From Kudoa neothunni (lineage: Eukaryota; Cnidaria), in assembly GCA_964304625.1 (NCBI GenBank), contig OZ199838.1:4774001-4838000 (forward strand): a DNA stretch of 64,000 nt, given 5' to 3'. Positions 1 to 10,550 of this stretch are shown in pieces. How positions within the stretch are numbered: position 1 is the stretch's first letter; each line of letters begins with the position of its first letter. The notes beneath the pieces are model-generated. The model was not told where the DNA came from, ran no database searches, and worked only from the letters and a program-made list of their open reading frames with translations. Both the position numbers and the translations under genes were made by a program.

Positions 1-29
1 ATTTAAATGTTCTGAGTTTTAAAACTTAG

Positions 30-461
30 GGATATGCTGAAGGTAAACTTTACATGGACGATTTTGATACTACGGATCATCAAACTGCACAGGAGTATCT
101 ACTTGTACGTTTCACTTTGGAGAATAACATGCTGAGCTCGACGTACTGTTTCAATTAATTTTTAATTGTTCCATATTTGTTCTCTGACTAGTATCTTACA
201 TCTTCCCAAAAATCTTCAACTCAAAAACATCATTGAAAGAATAATTGTTTTTTCTGATCATCTTTCAACCCCTAAAGATTATCATATGAAATATAGTGGT
301 TTCTAAATTATCCAATCCGAATGACAATTATTTTAGAAGGTGATGAGCTTAGATCAACCTATTCACTTGAATCAATAGTCAACTCAAAGGCTGGAAATAG
401 TTTCATTATCCGAAATCCAATGCTCAATGTCAACAAAGAATTTACTGTTGTTTTTAACTGA
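30..461 (+). CDS. GANAB: Glucosidase II alpha subunit (GH31), C-terminal end, partial
   Basis: Three exons (30-142, 192-298, 337-461) join in one frame across introns of 49 and 38 bp with GT..AG ends and phases 2 and 1, giving the last 114 residues. The first exon reads YMDDFDTTDHQTAQEYLLVR, like the vertebrate segment [20 protein letters not shown]. Next come IIERIIVF (compare WIERVVII) and, at the end, IIRNPMLNV (compare VLRKPGINV), so similarity covers the whole tail. In the family this is the distal beta-sandwich of the ER enzyme that trims glucose from N-glycans; the catalytic (beta/alpha)8 barrel lies upstream, outside the window. Bases 1-29 look like the end of an intron (acceptor AG at 28-29). 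Another GH31 enzyme is possible, but the tail fits GANAB best. The ATG at 54 is internal, not the start. Confidence 0.75.
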
Positions 462-551
462 TATAAATTCCTTCTAATAATCATGGCAGGCTAGGCGAGC
501 CATTTATCTGTTTCACTTCTCAGTTTTACTAATTTATAAATTTATTGTATA

Positions 552-557
552 AATAAA
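552..557 (+). promoter_or_regulatory. Poly(A) signal AATAAA
   Basis: Canonical hexamer 91 bp after the glucosidase II stop codon, on the same strand. No cleavage site can be read from DNA alone. Confidence 0.5.
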
Positions 558-610
558 GGGATTTTTGGATAATTACTCTAGTTTGGCTGCAATAATAATA
601 TAAAGAAGTA

Positions 611-837
611 CAGTCGTGCCTGGATATCGCGCGGTTTGATGGGACCAACGAAAAACCATGCTGTAGGAAGGACATCTCGCAATAACTTGGCATAACATAT
701 TTAGATTTTTTTATTGTTATTTTAAAAATAATAGTTTACAAGAGTTTTAAAAATAAAATTTATAGACCACTTTTGAAATTCTAAATTCAATTAACAATTC
801 CACATTATTAAAATTATGCTATATCCAGATCCAACTG
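611..837. mobile_element. pogo/Tigger-type MITE, 227 bp
   Basis: Inverted ends CAGTCGTGCCTGGATATCGC and, read from the right, CAGTTGGATCTGGATATAGC, with TA on both sides. There is no coding sequence inside. Ends of this form (CAG plus a GATAT(A/C)GC block) recur in the window on elements that do carry CENP-B/pogo-type transposase remnants, so this is most likely a non-autonomous pogo derivative. Confidence 0.7.
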
Positions 838-1321
838 TATTTAGTGTATCAATTGTAAATTTGATTCTATTATGAAGTGTAAGGAGAAACGATATTTAAT
901 TTACATCTTAAAAGCTAAGAATCTTGAGGAATGTTTTTTTGGATTATTTTTGTTGAGCTTCCGTCAAGTAAATAATCGGGATGAAGCAAACTTGAAATAA
1001 TGAAAAGCGCTTCAATGTTCTTTTTAAATAGAAGATAGTAAAGTTTAAAGAGAAAATTGTAAGACTTGACTATAAATAATCCTTCTTGATATATCAAAAC
1101 AAAGCTAATAGGGTTTTATTCTTTTATTACACTTTATGAAAAAAAATTTAAGAAAAATTAATTCGTTTGTCTGTGGTCGGATTTAAGGTCTTTACGTGTG
1201 TATTAAATACAGGTTTCATTCAATTTTTTATATGAACAAGCTTACGTAACTGAAAATACGGAAAATATTTATTAATGATACACTTTTTAGACTTCTCATT
1301 TGTTCAGAAAATTTCACAATA

Positions 1322-1557
1322 CAGTCGAGATTCGATATTGCGTAATTTTTTGGACTGAAGAAAAATTACACAAAAAGGTTTTAAGCGATATCGAATCGGG
1401 GGCACATAGAAACAATATTTTTTTAATTTTTTCCCAAATTAGTAACTTATTAATTTTAATTATAATAATATTTTAAAATTAAATTCCTATGTAATTGTTA
1501 TCATAGTGAAAATCTTAAATTACGCAATATCCAATCACGCTATATCCAAATCGGCTG
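1322..1557. mobile_element. pogo/Tigger-type MITE, 236 bp
   Basis: Left end CAGTCGAGATTCGATATTGC, right end read inward CAGCCGATTTGGATATAGCG; TA precedes the left end. Size and ends match the MITE at 611-837. Non-coding and AT-rich inside. The space between the two MITEs (838-1321) holds nothing I recognise. Confidence 0.65.
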
Positions 1558-1754
1558 TGTATCGATTACCTATTGTATCGTGTCTATGTTTGAGGTTGAA
1601 TTTTCATTTTTAAATTTATTAACACAATTATTTCGTACTGCTTTTTTATGAATTAGCTTATAACCCCCGCTTGAACAAATCTCACCTAGAAGATATCGTT
1701 TAGCATTTTCAATCCACGATAGAATTCTTAGAAATGAACGGAGAGGGTCTATAT

Positions 1755-2147
1755 CAATGGTTCTTAACCTTTCTTACTTGTGGACCCCTAATGTATTCAA
1801 TGGACTTTGCACGAACCCCATCATGCTTTGATGCATAATCCAACCATACGTATAAATATTTCAACCCTTTCGTTCCTAATGTTCCTTTTAATGAACAGAT
1901 TAAAAAAGACTTAAAATTATTGCTGAATTTTTAATTTTAAACAAATGAAATTCAAATGGAATATAATCTTAATATTAGTTTAACTCAAAAAATTCTCGAT
2001 GCAAGAGAAAAAATTGAGAACGAGAGGGTTAACTTAGATTGCTTATTTAATATCCCCAATTTTATTAAAATGTTTATTCTGCGAATTAGTTATGTAATGG
2101 TTTTGTTTCGAAGTATATATTAAAGTTATTAATCATTAAGGCATGAA
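1755..2147 (+). repeat. Repeat family R1 (hAT-like end), copy 1
   Basis: Starts with CAATGGTTCTTAACCTTTCT, close to the hAT terminal sequence CAGTGGTTCTTAACCTT found on complete copies elsewhere in the window. The interior, including an AACCCTTTCGTTC block and a later GAACGAGAGGGTTAAC block, is colinear with an inverted copy at 24744-25081. Probably a deletion derivative of an hAT element. A SINE lies directly after it. Confidence 0.6.
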
Positions 2148-2643
2148 TTTTTTTTGTTTACAAGGTAAAACCCCTGGTGCAACTTGTTAGGTTGTGAGGT
2201 TCGGACTGGTTAGGCCTTCTCCATTTACGCTTCAGGTACCGCAGCGTCATATCAAGGCAACTTACGTTTATGCGATAATGTGGGATTTTAACCCATTAAA
2301 CATCCTCGTTTCGGAGCAACCACCACCCCAACCATATCCTGGACTAACCCAGAATTAATCTGGAAGAGTCGTCTGAACGCGGGCGTCGGCTCTCCGGAAA
2401 CCCCCTACTGGGTTGTATTTCGTTCCTGTACCCCGCCGTTTATGCGCGCTCGAGGCCTACTCTTCTATTAGGTTCCCTCCCAGCCGCAAGCAAGGCCACG
2501 ATTAATCGTAGACCTTTGCGATTACTACAGCCTTCCTATTTAATTTCGGATTAGGAGTACAGGAACGCCTGGACTAGGCTTCGAACTCGCAACCTCATGG
2601 TATGGGATCTCGACTTAACACCACGATGCCATATTACCCAGGC
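2148..2643 (-). repeat. tRNA-headed SINE, about 0.5 kb, copy 1
   Basis: Read on the minus strand it begins near 2643 with a tRNA-like head: an A-box-like TGGCATCGTGGT and a B-box-like GAGTTCGAAGCC. The body is markedly more GC-rich than its surroundings. It ends with the tail GGGGTTTTACCTTGTAAACA followed by A-rich sequence. The last ~200 bp match the 3' part of the SINE at 8741-9384, while the head and middle differ. A clear target duplication was not found. Confidence 0.7.
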
Positions 2644-4967
2644 ATATCGGTCCTACGAATTAGCGGTCACCTACTGTAATGTTTGCATAAATCCCCAAAT
2701 CATACCAATAATACCACGTGAAAATGTTATTGGTCATTTTGTAAGATGCAAATATTTAATAATTTTTTACGTATTTTTCTGTTAAAATAAAATTTTATCT
2801 TTCCATGTCTGCTCAAATGGAGCGATATGTCTCTCTATAAAGAATGAAAAATGCGCACACACACACACGGACACTACTACTTATATATTAAGGGGGATAG
2901 ACCAGCGCAAAAGTCTCGCTTCGCGTGGGCTTCATCGCAGACCAAAGCCTTGAGTAGGCCAAGGTCATTTTGTGTTCAAAGTCAATTATAATTATTTTAT
3001 CGTTCATTTGATCGATAGATAAATAGATTAGGATACCGTGCAACGTTGAAATAATGGATAACTTAAAGTGGTGAACAGTAACAGTTGTGGCACCCCTCTA
3101 TGCCAAATAATCAAAATACATGATTATTTAATATTTTTCTTATATATTTCTATAATTATATGATTTTTTCATTTCTCGTTTTCTGTCATTACGAAAAGTT
3201 GGTTAATTCGTAAGCAGGTTCTCGGCAAAAATGTACGCAAAGCACGTACAAAATAGTCAAAATGAATTAAAATTAAAAAAATTTTTAATACATTTAATAC
3301 ATTCTATTATAAAATAATATTATTTATCTTTATAACAAAATTAATGAAACAGAAATCTTTTTGTTAAAAGTGCAAACGAGTCGTCAGTACGAAAAAACTG
3401 ATCACCTACTGTATTTTGAAATCTTCGATATATAGCTTAAGTTTGAACTACTAAAAACTTTCAAAAGAACTTGCAGAATTTCAATGTACATAAGTGTCGC
3501 CATGAATAAACAGATCTAATCCTATTATTGAAGCCACGTAATCCGTCAAACAAATCTAACACCGAGAATAACACAATTTCCTACATTATTTTTGAACTTG
3601 TATCTGTGTAATAACAAATAAAAAAATTTTTAAATAACCGCAAATTATTAAAAGCTACATAAATATCTATCTATAAGGGAAAATTTTCGCACATGCGTAC
3701 TTAGGGACACACATACACGAACACTACAACTTTATATATATAAATAGATTTCGATTTTTATAACTATTGGATTTGTGAAAAATAATAAGAATGCCGAAAC
3801 TAATCTTCATTTTTTTAATTCCAATAAAATAGGTAGGAATAATAATAGTAAAATGGAATCTTACATATTTAATCGAATAATCGTTAATTGTATGCAATAA
3901 ATAGCGAGTGACTGCCCATTCCTTTATTATCAGTTTGTCAAAATTTAAAGTTATTATCAAAAACGTCCCAACAAATGCTATAATATAGGATGCATATTTT
4001 TTATAAGTTCCAAAAAATTAAACGATATTTTCCCCATTAAAATAAATTTATTTTCTGGCTAATAAATCACAAATATTGAGTAAAACCATACGTTATATAT
4101 ATAGAATATTATAATTAGTTCATAATTCAGATTATTGATAAATTAAAAACTTCAAAGCTCTATAAATTGAGATATTAGTCATTCGATGTTATTTTTAATC
4201 GGAATTAGTCGACGTATCAAAAACGTAAATTTTTAAAGTTTTATCTATTTTTAAAAACATTAGACTGCATTTAATTAGCTATATTTCAGTCCAACCATTA
4301 CAAATACATCCAAAAGGTTAGAATTTCTTATAGCAACTGGAATGTCATTTAGAAACCTTTTTTAAAAAATTTTCATAATATATTTTTTTAACACGATTTT
4401 AATGAGATAAAAATCATTTCATATCGATCCTAGGTTTTGTTTTTAATTAAAATTTACAAAAATCGCATCTTTAGCAGATGTTTTAATTGATGAGTTAGTT
4501 ACATTGGTACAAAACTGAAATTGAAACTCCGGTGCCATTAAAAATTGTCACAACCATAGTTATAAAAACAGGTTTGGTCCTAGAAACACCTATTATGGAT
4601 TTATTAACCTCATTTCATATCTTTATTGGTTTATTAATTCATTAAAAATAGCTTATGATATTTTTAGTATAAATTTCCAAGAAAATTAGTATATTCGATT
4701 CGACTAAAGTGTGTCATAAACATGTCGGCACTTTTGCTCTCATTCATGTCTGCTAACATACAATGAATGATGACTTAATTGTCTCCATAATCACAAATAA
4801 ATGGCAGAAACAAAGTGTTACAGCGAAGTAAACATTGTTTTGGTCTCTTAGCTAGCGAGTGTTAATAGGATAAGCGTCTATTTAAGTGATGATTGAGTTG
4901 ATAGTGTGATAAGCTCACAGCTCAGAGAACATTAAGCTAATTGATGTTTATTATACCGTCAGCAAGA
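2644..4967. other. Intergenic, AT-rich, no gene recognised
   Basis: Contains a short CA microsatellite near 2855-2868 and two scattered CACCTACTGTA motifs (about 2668 and 3400) that resemble ends of DNA transposons without a visible partner. Short open frames here (for example minus strand 3724-3960) have no recognisable domain and AT-driven composition. Confidence 0.5.
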
Positions 4968-5985
4968 ATGATAGTAAATATTTAACACAGCTATTTCATC
5001 CTACCCTAACTACTTTAGATGCTACAATCTTTAATAGTAGTCTTGTATCTATCACATACGGACCTAACCGTGCCATTATCTGAAAAAAACTTAACCCAAA
5101 CTTCGTCGATGAGTGGTAGTTCTGTGATTGATGAGATACAACAGATATTCAATAACCTGTTCGATACTCCGCTATCCAAGCACCATGAAAAAATATTTCA
5201 AATACCTGATAGCACCGGAATAAAAATGTCTAATAAAACCTATCCCATTGAAGATCTATGTACCAATGGTTTTGGCCCAGTGTACAAACAATGTCCCCAA
5301 ATTGAAATTCAAAAAAGTTTTCTATGTCGTCCTTCCAACAAAAACAAATTGTTAATCATTGGTTGTTCGCATTCACTTGATAAACAATCCAATGACTCCA
5401 ATAGTGGAATGGTGGTGGGAATTGAGCAAAGTTTCATGGAGGTTGTTGATAAACCAAAGAAAGAAGAACCTGAGAAACTCCCTTATCACATTGAACAAAT
5501 CAATCAAAAGAATAATTTGATTCACACCCACAAACACAACAAAAGGGAACATCCTGCATTCCCTGAAAATAGGATAAGAGTTCTGAGAGCCAACCCAGAC
5601 CTTAATAACGATCACGGTCATCATCATAAAACTAGTAGTAAAAATACTGAAAAATTAAATTGTAATAAATTATTATTTTATTCACATTTTTATTACCAAG
5701 CTCTACGATCTCATTTCCGTTCGTAACAATTGATTATGATTAGACCACAAAGAACAAAAAAAGGATAATTCAATGTTGGATTACAAATATCTCGACACTA
5801 CAGAAGAGCAAATCTTTAAAAGCTTGGGAACATTTTGGTCTATATTGCTTATAGTTGGTCTCGTAAAGATGGCTATTATTCTCGTAATTTTCTCCTATAT
5901 CCTTCATGTCACCATCAAAAAAAGACGTAATGCGAAAAATCTTCTGAGTGATGGCGAGAATGTAACTATACACTGGGAAATATAA
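4968..5985 (+). CDS. Unrecognised single-pass membrane protein with four-cysteine ectodomain
   Basis: I do not recognise this gene. Best model: exon 4968-4973 (Met-Ile), intron 4974-5018 (45 bp), exon 5019-5634, intron 5635-5743 (109 bp), exon 5744-5985; about 287 residues, all in frame. If 4968-4973 is not used, translation starts at 5019 (285 residues). Numbered from 5019: a hydrophobic N-terminus (LQSLIVVLYL) suggests a signal peptide. Four cysteines at 81, 92, 103 and 116 (DLC..., KQC, FLC, IIGC) suggest two disulfides. Glycosylation sequons include NLT and NKT. His/Lys-rich and HGHHH segments lie near 172-202. A membrane segment covers about 236-260 (FWSILLIVGLVKMAIILVIF), followed by basic KKRR and a short tail. 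Predicted topology is type I. The large exon and the membrane exon could belong to separate genes, but the phase match argues for one. Confidence 0.6.
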
Positions 5986-6028
5986 CAATTTTTTATTTAA
6001 TATGCATGTGTATGTATAGTCCGAAAAT

Positions 6029-6034
6029 AATAAA
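6029..6034 (+). promoter_or_regulatory. Poly(A) signal AATAAA
   Basis: 44 bp after the stop codon of the membrane-protein gene, same strand. It supports the view that the gene ends at 5985. Confidence 0.5.
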
Positions 6035-6796
6035 GAAAAAAGCCGAACCTCATTCATAGAATCCCCAAATAAATGTCTTCAACACCCAATTTGATCGTTT
6101 TACTCTTATTCTTCTTCCATAGAAGTCCTAAATAACTAAATGTGTTCATTATCCTGTTATCTGTTTTACCATTTGGATTTTTTGACAAAATAACGCCTAA
6201 CTATTGTTTAAATTTTAAAATGATAGTGCAGTTTAAATTCATTATTCCTGAGAGTGACTACTTCGTGGTATTTAGTTCATCGTTCTCACACCGTGACAAA
6301 TATATCATTTGATTGTATTTTAATTTTTCACCCAAAAAATAACTTATACATAATTTAGAAAATAGGATAGCTGATAAAATATAACTTGGTTCGAACAAAA
6401 AATTTCTTATCGTAGGGATTTCCGCTCTTATTTCTTATTATTCATTGGTATAAATGTGGTCGAAAATTATGTTTGAATTCACAGCGAGAATATAATATTG
6501 CAATCTGCATTTTTTGACCTTTAATCCATATCCATAAATTTATCATTATTCCTTTATAACTGGGTTTTCCGATTGGGGATTGGGGGTTCTCGGACCCCTA
6601 AGGCAGTGGTTCTTAACCTTTTGGAATTAGCCCAACCTCTACTACCCTATAGCACGCTTCGTCGAACCCTCCAAACTTAAAATTTTTTATTTTTTAAAAT
6701 TTAAATAAAATGAATTATAACTAATCATGAATTAAAATTTAATCAATATTTGGAACACCATAAAAACTGTAAAATGTAAAAATAATATAAAACTAA

Positions 6797-8421
6797 TTAG
6801 TGCGATTTCTGTTCTTGTTTTTTTGCAACCAATTCCGTAATACGAGGTAAAATGTTGGAGAGAGCAATTCGCATATCGCTTCCACAGAAAAGCTTATTTC
6901 TTAACTTATTTTTGATGGTGACCAACCTTGAAAATGATTGTTCGCAAAGGTAAGTTGTTACGAAAGGAATAAAAACTTCCAAAGCCTTCATCGAAATTGT
7001 AGGATATTTCTCAATTTGATTTATCCAAAAGATTGATGGTGAACCTTTTTCGAAAAGTTGTTTTTGAATTTTGTTGTGTTGAAGTTCGATAAGTTCATCA
7101 AAGTATTTATTATTGGCATCCTCAACTGAAGTATCGAAACTAAATGGCTGCCTCACCCAGTCGAGGAATTAATTTTTATAAGGGAAATAGCCATCGAATG
7201 AGTTAGAAAGTTCTTCTAAATGTGCAGCAATTATTTCCTTTAATTCAAGATGTTAAATGATCAATTCGTTGTTATCGCCACAATTAATATTACAAATTTC
7301 GTCTAAAAGTGGAACATTTGTATAATTGTGGACCATTATTCTTCGTTTGTATAAAGATAATTTTATATGGAATGTACTAAGATACTCCTCTGCCTCAATG
7401 ATGTTGACTCCATATCTTTGCATCTGGGGGTTCAAACAATAAATGGAATCAAAAATATCAGCCATGTATGCCAAAAGAAAAGTAAATTCCAAATTATTGA
7501 AACATTGAGCATGGCAATGGTTACACTCCAGCAAAAATATACCTATTTCCTTTAGCAAGGTAAAAACGAGGTTTAATACGTTTCCTTGAGACAGCCACCT
7601 CATATTTGAATAAAACAAAAGTATTTCAAATTCGGAATCCATTTCGTTGCACAAATATTGAAGATTCGTTGATTCAAAGCACTACGTCTCACAAAATATA
7701 CACAATCGATAACGATTTTCAATACTTCTGCCAGCCTTGGAGGCATATTCTTTGTTGCTAATGCATATCTATGTAGAATGCAACGCGTAACAATAATATG
7801 AGATGCATCTGCTTTTACAAGATCATAAAAACCTAAGTTACGCCCCAGCATAACTAGGGCACCATCAGTGCAAATAGAAAAAACCATATTCCATGAAAGT
7901 CTATTGCCTTTGAAGAACTCATCGACAACTTTCTTAGCATCTAATACCTTGGTCGTTGTTATTGTTGTTGTTAAAAGTTTGCAAAAAAGAAAATATTCAA
8001 CTATCACACCATTTTTCAAATATCTAACAAACGAAATCAGTCGACTTAGGTTTGAAATATCTGTAGTTTCGTCGAATTGTAAACTAAACTTTGTTATACT
8101 TGAAATTAAATCAGACATTAATTGATCCAGAATGCTTTTACTCATATCATCAATTCTTTTCTTAACGGAATCATTTGACAAAGGTATTTGTGCTAATTTT
8201 TGTTCTGCAATACTTCCAAATAGAATATTTGCCATCTTCAACGCAGCAGGTTTAACGAGCGTTTCCCCAATATTGTGAGGTTTACCTTGTTTGCCAATGA
8301 GATATGAAACTTCATACGTTACTGTTAAGATAGGCTTATCAATATTAACAAATCCAAAATTTTGCAACGTAATTCTTTCAACATATCTTGCTCTCTTTGT
8401 TTCAAGTTCAGAAATAGTCAT
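6797..8421 (-). pseudogene. hAT transposase remnant, copy A
   Basis: Three open pieces in order on the minus strand (8421-7600, 7654-7253, 7156-6797) cover the RNase-H-like core of hAT transposases of the ZBED5/FAM200/SCAND3 type. Visible are LQFDETTDISN (first catalytic Asp region), SICTDGALVMLGR (second Asp region), RCILHRYALATKNMP, MRWLSQGNVL and the C-terminal dimerisation part FVTTYLCEQSFSRL. Damage: a frameshift near 7650, a stop between 7160 and 7250, and further loss at the N-terminus, where no intact BED finger is seen. Copy B carries the same frameshift and stop, so the damage predates the split of the two copies. Confidence 0.85.
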
Positions 8422-8740
8422 ATTCCTATATGCAGAGTCTCCATAGACACTTGTGAAATTATCCTTTAGTTTTTCTGGTATCAGACTAGATTATTTAATT
8501 TCGAGTTGCATATCATGCAAAGAGGTCGTTGAATACCATTAAGTTCCGTAACATAGGTGAACCCGGATTGTACAAAATCATTTGATCACTTTCTTTTTTT
8601 GTTAAACATTCAACGAGCCGATATTTATATCCAGTAACCCTCACAAAATTAGCAAGCAAATAACACTGCCGCGCAGTAAACTCTGTAACTCGTTACACGT
8701 GATTGTACTAATCAGATAAATCGAACAGAATTTCAAACGC

Positions 8741-9384
8741 CCAGCTGCCGAGGACAGATAGCACATCGGTGTGACAATCGGGCTCAGAACCATGTAGCAA
8801 TGGTAATGGGTTCGAATCCGTCGGTGAGTTTCTTTCCCATATTTGGTGTTGCATTCTTGCATTCAGCTCCACAGTGCAAGATATTACGCAATAGTACATC
8901 AACAATAATAGGTTATCTAATTAATCTAGTTAAAATAAGATTCGTTTCCGCGTCTGAATCAGCCGCCTCTTAATTTCTCATCAGAGATTAGCAGCATCGC
9001 CATTAATTGTCACATTTGGGAGCGGGAGCTGTGGTTAAAGTGTACGCTCGCTGTGGAGTGGGGTGCATTATCAGCCAAATTCGCGTGAAGTAGGTTAAGC
9101 GTGAGTAGGAGTCGGAATCTCCGGAACCCATCGAAAGGCAATAATTTTCAGCCCTCACGGAGCCAACGTCCTTAAAGGGATGGGGTTTGGGGTGATGGTC
9201 GCCCTGAGACGGGGATGTTTAGTGGGTTAAAGTCCCACACTATTGCATAAGGATAAATGGCGGGGTTTCATGTTACATCCTGCGGTGCCTACAGCGTTAA
9301 TGGAAGAGGTCTGACCAACCAGAATTCCACAACCTAATAAGTTGCGCCAGGGGTTTTACCTTGTAAACAAAAGAAAAACCAAAA
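8741..9384 (+). repeat. tRNA-headed SINE, 644 bp, inserted in hAT copy A
   Basis: Flanked by perfect 12-bp duplications AATTTCAAACGC (8729-8740 and 9385-9396); copy B of the hAT has the uninterrupted site. The head has a strong B box GGTTCGAATCC (8809-8819) but a poor A box. The 3' part (TTAGTGGGTTAAAGTCCCAC through GGGGTTTTACCTTGTAAACA) matches the SINE at 2148-2643. At 644 bp it is long for a SINE. The retrotransposition partner is not in the window. Confidence 0.85.
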
Positions 9385-10550
9385 AATTTCAAACGCTCAA
9401 ATAATAATTGTAACTAAATTATCAATAATTTTTTTAATTAAACATTTTTATCTTTTTAAAAGAGCTTCTAATTAGGATTATAAATACAACCAATAGAAGA
9501 TTTATTTTAAATATTAAAATTATAAAGAATATTAATCCTAGATTTGATCGAATGTTTAAAATTTTTTCACCGAACCAAGGTTAAGAACCACTGCCTAAGG
9601 GGTCCGGGACTCGCAACCAGAGTCAACGAAAAAACTGTACGGCTAAGCATGCTTTGTATATAATGTGTAGATTCTAAATAATCAGAAACTCCCTCTAAAA
9701 TATATCTTGTGCGATTCGAAGCTGGAATAAGTCTGATAAACAAATAATTATTTGATGAATTTTACTGAAAATTAATTTATGTTTTTAATCTACCGTTTTT
9801 TATTTATGAGTAAATGAAAAAAGGGTAAGTCTTTTCCTTTTCGTCCGTAAATAAATTATTTAGTTCAAATCTTAAATAGTACAATGTAAAAAATTATGAA
9901 ATATTTACTTTATACTGGGAAGATAAATGACCCATAACGTGTTTTAAGATGAGTTGAATCATTAAAGCTTGTATTATTTATTATTTTTAATAAAACTATA
10001 AGGCAAGCAAAAATTAAACTTTAATTAGCGTCAAACGTAAGTATTTTCAATTTTATTTCGAAATATAATCAATTCACACTCCGAAATTATATAAATTAAA
10101 ACTTTGCATTTGAGATTGGGTCACGTTTATTTTCTTCATTTAATTTTTAAATTTATAGTTAAACAAAAAAAATCCAAAATTTCACGTAAGCCCAACTGTA
10201 TACATCTAATATTTTTCATGAAAATTTTTACATATCTAGTTCGTTTACAAATTATGATTTATCCATATCTTTATCTGATAAAATGTCTCATTTTGACCTA
10301 ATTATTGCCCAAAAACCAGAAAAAATTTGATTTATTATCGGTTAAATTTATTTTATTCACAGTTGTTTTCTTGTGACATTGGAAGGCTTTTTTCTTTTTA
10401 ATGTAATTTTAACAAAAATATTTCCCTACCTAAAAGTAAATCCATTCTAAATCTCTTTTTTGAGATGGGATCCAGAGTTGTTCTCGTAAGTGGTAGGGGG
10501 TACGGAAACTAAAATGAATCGGGAAGCGCTGCTTTCTAACGACTAGTAAT

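Larger units (their letters stand above)
6604..9593 (-). mobile_element. hAT transposon (ZBED5/FAM200-like lineage), copy A
   Basis: Ends CAGTGGTTCTTAACCTT (left) and AAGGTTAAGAACCACTG (right). Flanks CCTAAGG on both sides form a 7-bp (possibly 8-bp) target duplication inside R3. The transposase is on the minus strand and broken (see 6797-8421). A SINE sits at 8741-9384. Copy B at 44235-46547 is almost identical but lacks the SINE. Confidence 0.9.
6561..10550 (+). mobile_element. Repeat family R3 (hAT-like, ~1 kb), copy 1, split by hAT copy A
   Basis: Left end around TGGGTTTTCCG...CTCGGACCCC; the right part (9601-10550) is colinear, inverted, with 47644-48658. The shared path includes GAGTCAACGAAAAAA, AAGTCTGATAAACAAATAAT and, near the right end, GTGGTAGGGG. 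Removing the hAT insertion at 6604-9593 leaves about 1 kb, the size of the other copy. I see no transposase, so it is a non-autonomous element. Confidence 0.65.

Noticed and set aside
1861-2036. A free-standing piggyBac MITE
   Set aside because: The flanks on both sides are also shared with the other copy at 24834-25004, so the block is internal to repeat R1 rather than an independent insertion.
2577-2643. A tRNA gene on the minus strand
   Set aside because: A and B boxes are present but no cloverleaf with a convincing anticodon arm could be drawn, and the segment is the head of a SINE.
5373-6057. Minus-strand open frames opposite the membrane-protein gene
   Set aside because: Antisense shadows; no recognisable feature and no splice pattern of their own.
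8750-8830. A tRNA gene on the plus strand
   Set aside because: Only the B box is good; it is part of a SINE bounded by a 12-bp duplication.
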